Source: Stigmatella aurantiaca
GTDB lineage: Bacteria > Myxococcota > Myxococcia > Myxococcales > Myxococcaceae
Length of the DNA stretch: 64,000 bases
Direction of reading: 5' to 3'
NCBI RefSeq assembly: GCF_900109545.1
Contig: NZ_FOAP01000025.1
Span: 62,001 to 126,000 of the forward strand
A program made the position numbers and the translations under genes. The notes under the pieces are model-generated. The model was not told where the DNA came from, did no database searches, and saw only the letters and a program-made list of their open reading frames with translations. Shown here one piece after another: positions 59,600-64,000 of the stretch; positions within the stretch are counted from its first letter, which is position 1, and every line of letters begins with the position of its first letter.

Positions 59600-60334
59600 G
59601 TGTTCCTCGCGCTGGAGACCTCCACGTTGACGCTGTCGCTCGCCCTGGTGGAGCGGGCAGGGGAGGACGTGCGCGTCCTCGAGCATGTGGTGGCGGGGCC
59701 TCCGCTGAAGCAGAGCGAGGCGCTGCCTGGCCTCGTGGGCGAGCTGCTCGCGCGGCATGGGGTGAAGCTCGCGGAGCTGGAGGGGCTGGCCGTGGGGCTG
59801 GGGCCCGGCTCCTTCACCGGCCTGCGCATCGGCCTGGCCTCGGTCAAGGCGCTGGCATACGCGGCGCGCCTCAAGGTGGCGGGGGCCTCCTCCCTGGCGG
59901 CCGTGGCGCTGGAGGGCCCCGAGGGGCCGCCGCTGTTCTGTCTCGCAGTGGCGCGCAAGGATGACCTGTACTTCGGCGCCTACCGGCGGCGGGGTCACCA
60001 GGTGGAGGCGCTGGAGCCCGAGACGGCCATGTCCCCCGAGGAGGTGGCGGCGCGGATGGCGGCCGAGCCCCAGGCGCTCGCGCTGGGCCCCGCGCTCACC
60101 GGGTACCGCGCCGCGCTGGAGGCCGCGGGGGTGGCGCCCGGGCGGCTGCTGGCCGGGCCGGAGTTTCCCTCCGCGGTGGAGCTGTCGCGGCTCATCCGCT
60201 TCCCGGAAGAGCAGCCGCTGGAGACGCTCTTCGCGCTGGAGCCGCACTACGTGCGGGCCTCCGAGCCCGAGCGCAACCCGAAGTTCCCCCCGCTGCCGGG
60301 CCCCGCGCCCACCGCCCGGCTCAAGGAGGACTGA
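59600..60334 (+). CDS. tsaB: tRNA t6A37 threonylcarbamoyl-transfer subunit TsaB
   Basis: This 244-residue protein of the ASKHA fold partners with TsaD and TsaE in making t6A at tRNA position 37. LALETSTLTLSLALV at the start and GLAVGLGPGSFTGLRIGLASVKALAYA are characteristic; it lacks the catalytic metal site of TsaD, as expected. It starts at GTG 59600 with AGGAGGGCC immediately upstream, nine bases after the rlpA-like stop. It is the last of the run beginning at uppS and has a candidate terminator hairpin behind it. Confidence 0.93.
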   Translation: MFLALETSTLTLSLALVERAGEDVRVLEHVVAGPPLKQSEALPGLVGELLARHGVKLAELEGLAVGLGPGSFTGLRIGLASVKALAYAARLKVAGASSLAAVALEGPEGPPLFCLAVARKDDLYFGAYRRRGHQVEALEPETAMSPEEVAARMAAEPQALALGPALTGYRAALEAAGVAPGRLLAGPEFPSAVELSRLIRFPEEQPLETLFALEPHYVRASEPERNPKFPPLPGPAPTARLKED

Positions 60335-60335
60335 G

Positions 60336-60371
60336 CCCCGGGGGCAGCGGTGCGCGCCCCGCGGGATTTTT
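60336..60371 (+). terminator. candidate terminator after tsaB
   Basis: GGGGC at 60341-60345 pairs with GCCCC at 60356-60360, extended after a small internal loop by CCC/GGG, and is followed by ATTTTT (60366-60371). It is the only hairpin in the window with a T-run behind it. It separates the tsaB end from the next gene. Confidence 0.45.
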
Positions 60372-60390
60372 GGTGATAAGGGGACGCGCC

Positions 60391-61419
60391 ATGAACGAGA
60401 ACGGGAAGATCGCCGTGGTGGGGGCCACGGGAGCCGTGGGCCGCGAGGTGCTCTCCGCGCTGCTCGAGGCGGGCATTGACTCCGAGCGGCTCACGCTGCT
60501 GGCCTCCGAGCGCTCCGAGGCGGTGGAGCTGGAGTACGGCGAGGACACGCTGGAGGTGGAGAAGACCACGCCCGAGTCGTTCCGGGGCATGGCGCTGGTG
60601 CTGCTGGCCACCCCGGCGAACGCCTCCCGGACCCTGGGGCCCACGGCGCAGGCCGCGGGCGCGTGGGTGGTGGACGCCAGCTCCGCCTTCCGCGCGGATG
60701 GCTCCGTGCCGCTGGTGCTCCCGTCCTTCAACCCGGAGCTGCTGGGGGCGCCCTTCAAGGGGCGCATGGTCTGCGTCCCCTCCGCGGTGACGGGCGCGCT
60801 GGTGCCCTTGCTGGCGCCGCTGCACAAGGCCTTCGGCGTCGTCCGCGCCCAGGTGACGGCGATGATGGGGGCCTCCTCCGCGGGGGTGACAGGCGTCGGG
60901 GAGCTGGAGCGCCAGACGGCGGGGCTGCTGTCAGGCCGCGAGCTGGAGTCCCACGCCTTCCCCCAGCGCATCGGCTTCAACCTCATTCCCCAGGTGGGGG
61001 ACTTCCTCGCCCAGTCGCCGTGGACCGAGGAGGAGGCGGGCTGGACGCTGGAGGCCGCGCGCCTGTTCGGCGCCCGGGGGGACACCCCCGTCATCGCCGG
61101 GACGGCGGTCCAGGTGCCGGTGTTCTACGGCCACGGGCTCAGCGTGCACGTGCAGCTCAAGGCTGCCGTCCCCGTGGACCAGGTGCGCACGGTGCTCAAG
61201 GCCTCCCCGGCCCTCAAGGTCCTGGATGCGCCCGCCGAGAAGGTCTACCCCATGCCCATGCTGGTGACGGCCGACCCGACGGTGCATGTTGGCCGGCTGC
61301 GCACCTTTCCGCAGGCGCCCGAGTGGCTCACGCTCTTCGCCGCCATCGACAACGCGGGCCGGGGCGCCGCGCTCAACCTCGTGGAGGCCGGCCTGCGGCT
61401 GCTCCAGCGGCCCTCCTGA
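60391..61419 (+). CDS. USG-1-like aspartate-semialdehyde dehydrogenase homologue
   Basis: This 342-residue protein has the ASADH fold: IAVVGATGAVGREVLSALLE Rossmann motif, the DASSAF block, FNLIPQVGDF and VPVFYGHGLSV. The catalytic Cys of true ASADH (in N-P-N-C-S/T) is replaced: the sequence here is CVPSAVTG, with Ala at about 132. The Arg that binds substrate (RVPV) is Gln (QVPV). Both changes are shared by the E. coli Usg protein as I recall it, so this is a USG-1-type homologue and probably not the Asd of lysine/threonine biosynthesis. Ribosome site GGGGA precedes the ATG. The biochemical role of the family is unknown. Confidence 0.82.
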   Translation: MNENGKIAVVGATGAVGREVLSALLEAGIDSERLTLLASERSEAVELEYGEDTLEVEKTTPESFRGMALVLLATPANASRTLGPTAQAAGAWVVDASSAFRADGSVPLVLPSFNPELLGAPFKGRMVCVPSAVTGALVPLLAPLHKAFGVVRAQVTAMMGASSAGVTGVGELERQTAGLLSGRELESHAFPQRIGFNLIPQVGDFLAQSPWTEEEAGWTLEAARLFGARGDTPVIAGTAVQVPVFYGHGLSVHVQLKAAVPVDQVRTVLKASPALKVLDAPAEKVYPMPMLVTADPTVHVGRLRTFPQAPEWLTLFAAIDNAGRGAALNLVEAGLRLLQRPS

Positions 61420-61545
61420 CAATTTGGCACGGCCCCCTGGCACGCCTTGCCCATTTGGCGCGTCCCGGGGGGCAAGCGGCCCGGGAATGGAGGGATTCGG
61501 GCTTCGTTCCCAGTGGCCTCTCCCTTGCTAGGTTCGCCTTCGCCC

Positions 61546-62436
61546 ATGCGCCTTCCGCTCATTGTCTTGACCACGCTCTGTGCGTCCACTGCCCTGGGGC
61601 AGACCACGGCCCAAATCTCGCTGACGCTCCCCAACAACGCGACCTCCCTCCGGGTGCCGAGGGAGCCGTGTGACCGGACCCAGACCGTCAACTACGCCTA
61701 TGCCTCATCCACCACGGTCGTCTGCTCGGATCTGAAAATCTGGCTCGTGCAGGGCTCCTCCTGCTCGGACGAGCCCACCGGTACCTTCAAGCTGCTGAAG
61801 ACGCTGTCCCAGAACGATGTGGTGAACCAGCCCACGGGGACGGTGACCTTCAATATCGGGGAGCTGCCCGGCTTCACGGGGGCCGTGACGTGCCCCGCCA
61901 ATGACCGGGAGGACACCTACCGGGTGTGTGCGTCCATCAAGCTGCCAGGCGGCTCGTTCGGGACCGAGTGTGGCTCCGGCTCCTTCCAGCGCGACGACCT
62001 GGAGGTCGTCTACGACGCGAAGCCTCCCTCGGCGCCCACCCTCGGAGATGTGACCGCGCTGGACAGTGCGCTCTCCGTCAGCGTGACGGCGCCGGACGAT
62101 GCCGAGTTCATCCGGGTGACCGTCACGCGGGAGGACGGCACGGACGGCAAGACCGTCGAGAAGCCGGGCGATCTGAAGACGGTCCGCGTGGAGGGACTGA
62201 AGAACGGGGTGAAGTACACGGTGGTGGCCCGCGCCGTGGATGAGGCCTCGAACGAGAGCGCCCCGTCCGCAGCGAAGGAGGGCACGCCCGAGCCTACCCG
62301 GGGCTTCCTCGACAGGTACGATGAAGCCGGCGGCGAGGAAATGGGAGGCTGTGGCGCGGCGGGCGGTGGGGTCGCGGGCAGCCTGGTGCTGGCCGTGCTG
62401 GGGTTCTGGCTGTCTTCAAGGAGAAACCGGTCATGA
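61546..62436 (+). CDS. secreted beta-rich protein with MYXO-CTERM-like anchor
   Basis: This 296-residue protein has a signal peptide (CASTALGQTTA) and a Cys-rich beta domain with disulfides (REPCDRT, VVCSDLKIW, SSCSDEP, TCPANDRE). A fibronectin type III-like module follows (SVTAPDDAEFIRVTVTRE, GLKNGVKYTVVARAVD). The C-terminus has GGCGAAGGG, then a hydrophobic helix and RRNRS, the pattern of MYXO-CTERM signals. I recall a family named after MXAN_2561 for such proteins, but could not check this. The next gene overlaps as ATGA, so the two are coupled. Confidence 0.75.
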   Translation: MRLPLIVLTTLCASTALGQTTAQISLTLPNNATSLRVPREPCDRTQTVNYAYASSTTVVCSDLKIWLVQGSSCSDEPTGTFKLLKTLSQNDVVNQPTGTVTFNIGELPGFTGAVTCPANDREDTYRVCASIKLPGGSFGTECGSGSFQRDDLEVVYDAKPPSAPTLGDVTALDSALSVSVTAPDDAEFIRVTVTREDGTDGKTVEKPGDLKTVRVEGLKNGVKYTVVARAVDEASNESAPSAAKEGTPEPTRGFLDRYDEAGGEEMGGCGAAGGGVAGSLVLAVLGFWLSSRRNRS

Positions 62437-63155
62437 GTCGAGCAGTAGCCCTCGGCGCCGCGGTGTTCCTCGGCGCGCTGCCGAGCCAGGCGCAAGAGAC
62501 CTCCACGTCGGCCACGTCCCTCCAGTCGCCGCGCTCGGGCGCGATAGCCGTGAAGCTGGGGGGATACACGCCCCGCATTGACACCGAGGAGGGCCTGACG
62601 AGCGCTCCCTACGAGAAGACGTTCGGCAACTCGTCCATGCTCCTGGTGGAGCTGGAGATCCAGCGCTACTTCTACCAGGGCATTGGCTCGGCCGGCGTGT
62701 CGGTCTCCGCCGGTTACGCGGAGAAGTATGGGAAGGCCGTCAACCTGGAGGGCGTCGAGTCCCCCGAGACGACGTCGCTCAAGGTCGCCCCGCTGCGGCT
62801 CGGCGCGGTCTACAAGTTCGACTACGCGGCGTTCCGCTGGCACATCCCGTTGGTGCCCTACGGCAAGGCGGCGCTCATCTACATGCCCTGGTGGGTGTCC
62901 AAGGGGGACAAGACCCAGGAAGTGAATGGCCGCAAGGGCCGGGGGGGCCGCTGGGGCTATGGCTTCACCGGCGGCGTGGCCTTCCTGATGGACGTGCTGG
63001 AGCCCCGGCTGGCGCGGGACTTCGACTCGGACCTGGGCATCAACCACACGTATCTCTTCGCCGAGTACACGTACGCGGAAGTGAACAACTTCGGCAGCTC
63101 GGGGCTGGTTCTGTCCAGCCGGCACTGGATGTTCGGGTTGTCGCTGGACTACTAG
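62433..63155 (+). CDS. outer-membrane beta-barrel protein, MXAN_2562-like
   Basis: This 240-residue protein has a signal peptide (GALPSQAQET) and repeated amphipathic strands: AIAVKLGGYTPRIDT, SMLLVELEIQRYF, RLGAVYKFDYAAFRW, and a C-terminal MFGLSLDY ending on Tyr as many outer-membrane barrels do. It is coupled by ATGA overlap to the MYXO-CTERM-like gene. In family naming this resembles the MXAN_2562-type barrel, which I recall as adjacent to the MXAN_2561-type protein; that pairing would explain the coupling. Possibly the barrel helps to export or anchor its partner. Confidence 0.72.
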   Translation: MSRAVALGAAVFLGALPSQAQETSTSATSLQSPRSGAIAVKLGGYTPRIDTEEGLTSAPYEKTFGNSSMLLVELEIQRYFYQGIGSAGVSVSAGYAEKYGKAVNLEGVESPETTSLKVAPLRLGAVYKFDYAAFRWHIPLVPYGKAALIYMPWWVSKGDKTQEVNGRKGRGGRWGYGFTGGVAFLMDVLEPRLARDFDSDLGINHTYLFAEYTYAEVNNFGSSGLVLSSRHWMFGLSLDY

Positions 63156-63162
63156 ACCGTCC

Positions 63163-64000
63163 ATGCGGTCATCCCCCCTCGCGTCCCCGTCTCTCCTGCC
63201 GCTGTGGTGCGCGGCCACCCTGGGCCTCCTGGCCTCCGGCTGCCACCGCGCGGTGAAGCCGGAGCTGGGGGTGGACCGCACGGTGGAGGCGGGGGTGCCG
63301 GTGGACTTCGGCTCGCCGCGGGAGGATGCGACCCCCGTCACCTGGGACTTCGGCGACCAGCGCCCCCAGGTGAAGCAGGCCCGTATCTCCCATGCCTTCG
63401 CCTCGGCGGGCACGTACACGGTGCGGGCGCTGGAGGGCTCGCGGGAGGTGGGCCGTGTGCAGCTCACCGTGGTGCCCCGGCCGGTGCTCCGGGCCGTCCC
63501 CGCGGAGGCGCGGGTGGCCCTCTGGGTGCCCCAGCTGCGCGGCACGGTGGAGCCCCTGCTGACCTTCTACGAGCAGCTCGTGGGGCCGTCGCTGGCCCGG
63601 AACCAGCTGGGCGATGCGCCCTTCCTGCCCCTGCTGCTGCGCAGCGCCCGGGGGGATGCGCGCCTGGTGGATCCCGAGGAGGGCTTTGGGCTGTTCCGGC
63701 TGTCCTCCTTCGAGGGCACGGTGGCGCTGCTGGGGGTGACGGACGGCCCGGCGGCCATGGACGCGGTGCTCCAGGAGTTCGAGGCCGGGGGCGCCCAGGT
63801 GCGGCGGCAGGAGGATGGCAGCGCCTCCGTGCAGCGTGGGCTGGGGACTCCCATCTCGCTGTTCCTCGACCGGGGCTACCTGTACCTGGCCCTCCCGCAG
63901 GCGGAGACGCCGGAGGAGGGCCAGACGGTGAGGGCGCAGGCGAGCCTCGGGCCGGACGCGGGCGCGCTGCGGGGGCTCATCGCGGGCTTCGCGGGGGCGG
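63163..64000 (+). CDS. PKD-domain lipoprotein, 5' fragment
   Basis: This reading frame runs past the window end with no stop (at least 279 residues). A signal peptide ends in LASGC, a lipobox. Residues ~40-100 form a PKD-type beta-sandwich: VDFGSPREDATPVTWDFGD and SHAFASAGTYTVRA, typical of cell-surface proteins. The following ~180 residues (LWVPQLRGTVEPLLTFYEQ, LFRLSSFEGTVALLGV) form a further alpha/beta domain that I do not recognise. It starts seven bases after the beta-barrel stop and is probably in the same operon. The end is cut off by the window. Confidence 0.75.
   Translation, partial: MRSSPLASPSLLPLWCAATLGLLASGCHRAVKPELGVDRTVEAGVPVDFGSPREDATPVTWDFGDQRPQVKQARISHAFASAGTYTVRALEGSREVGRVQLTVVPRPVLRAVPAEARVALWVPQLRGTVEPLLTFYEQLVGPSLARNQLGDAPFLPLLLRSARGDARLVDPEEGFGLFRLSSFEGTVALLGVTDGPAAMDAVLQEFEAGGAQVRRQEDGSASVQRGLGTPISLFLDRGYLYLALPQAETPEEGQTVRAQASLGPDAGALRGLIAGFAGA

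Noticed and set aside
60391-61419. Annotating this gene as asd
   Set aside because: The catalytic Cys and substrate-binding Arg are both missing.
1-64000. tRNA, rRNA, insertion sequences or prophage
   Set aside because: I found no transposase, integrase, phage structural motif or tRNA-like cloverleaf; coding regions fill nearly all of the window.

Overview
The window looks like chromosomal DNA of a myxobacterium (Myxococcales, suborder Cystobacterineae; a Stigmatella/Cystobacter/Archangium/Myxococcus-like organism). The pointers are very high G+C with dense, often overlapping genes, a gltK-gltB-gltA-gltC gliding-motility locus, two proteins with MYXO-CTERM-type C-terminal sorting signals, several orphan sensor kinases, a bacterial Ser/Thr kinase, an FHA protein and a PilZ protein. 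I saw no tRNA, rRNA, CRISPR array, insertion sequence or prophage. Assignments come from reading motifs and local order, not from searches.

Layout. 1-289: C-terminal end of a subtilase. 379-4949: three sensor histidine kinases and one degenerate receiver protein. 5130-6699: two lipoproteins. 6796-10417: a compact minus-strand unit of ECF sigma factor, membrane anti-sigma factor, caspase-like lipoprotein with a beta-barrel-like tail, and small lipoprotein. 10477-12849: a lipoprotein and an OPT-family transporter. 12852-16732: tldD-tldE-ParB-like operon. 16861-20939: FHA-TM-helical protein, TPR plus double cyclic-nucleotide-binding protein, and a small membrane-anchored protein. 20953-28544: assorted secreted, TPR, kinase-like, DUF2505 and membrane metalloprotease genes. 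28570-30551: PilZ, DUF192 and MDR oxidoreductase. 30565-32676: purE-purK-ybaK operon. 32809-38721: gliding locus, with gltK plus a VWA protein on the minus strand and gltB-gltA-gltC on the plus strand. 38730-42122: MFS, plsX and a HAD-type phosphatase. 42195-47564: a giant MYXO-CTERM subtilase. 47962-54553: pcnB, mscS-like, dinB, fadD, rluA-like. 54550-55662: Ser/Thr kinase. 55825-60334: uppS-cdsA-rseP-rlpA-tsaB run. 60391-64000: USG-1-like protein, a MYXO-CTERM protein with a partner beta-barrel, and a truncated PKD lipoprotein.

Themes. Much of the window serves the cell envelope: undecaprenyl and phospholipid precursor synthesis, an intramembrane protease, outer-membrane barrels, lipoproteins and surface proteases. 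The most unusual unit is the ECF sigma/anti-sigma/caspase cluster, where the caspase domain appears to be lipid-anchored and fused to a barrel-like tail. Other points of interest are a triple-PDZ RseP, a Ser/Thr kinase with an acidic insert of about 100 residues, a subtilase with both a lipobox and a MYXO-CTERM tail, and a VWA protein in line with gltK.
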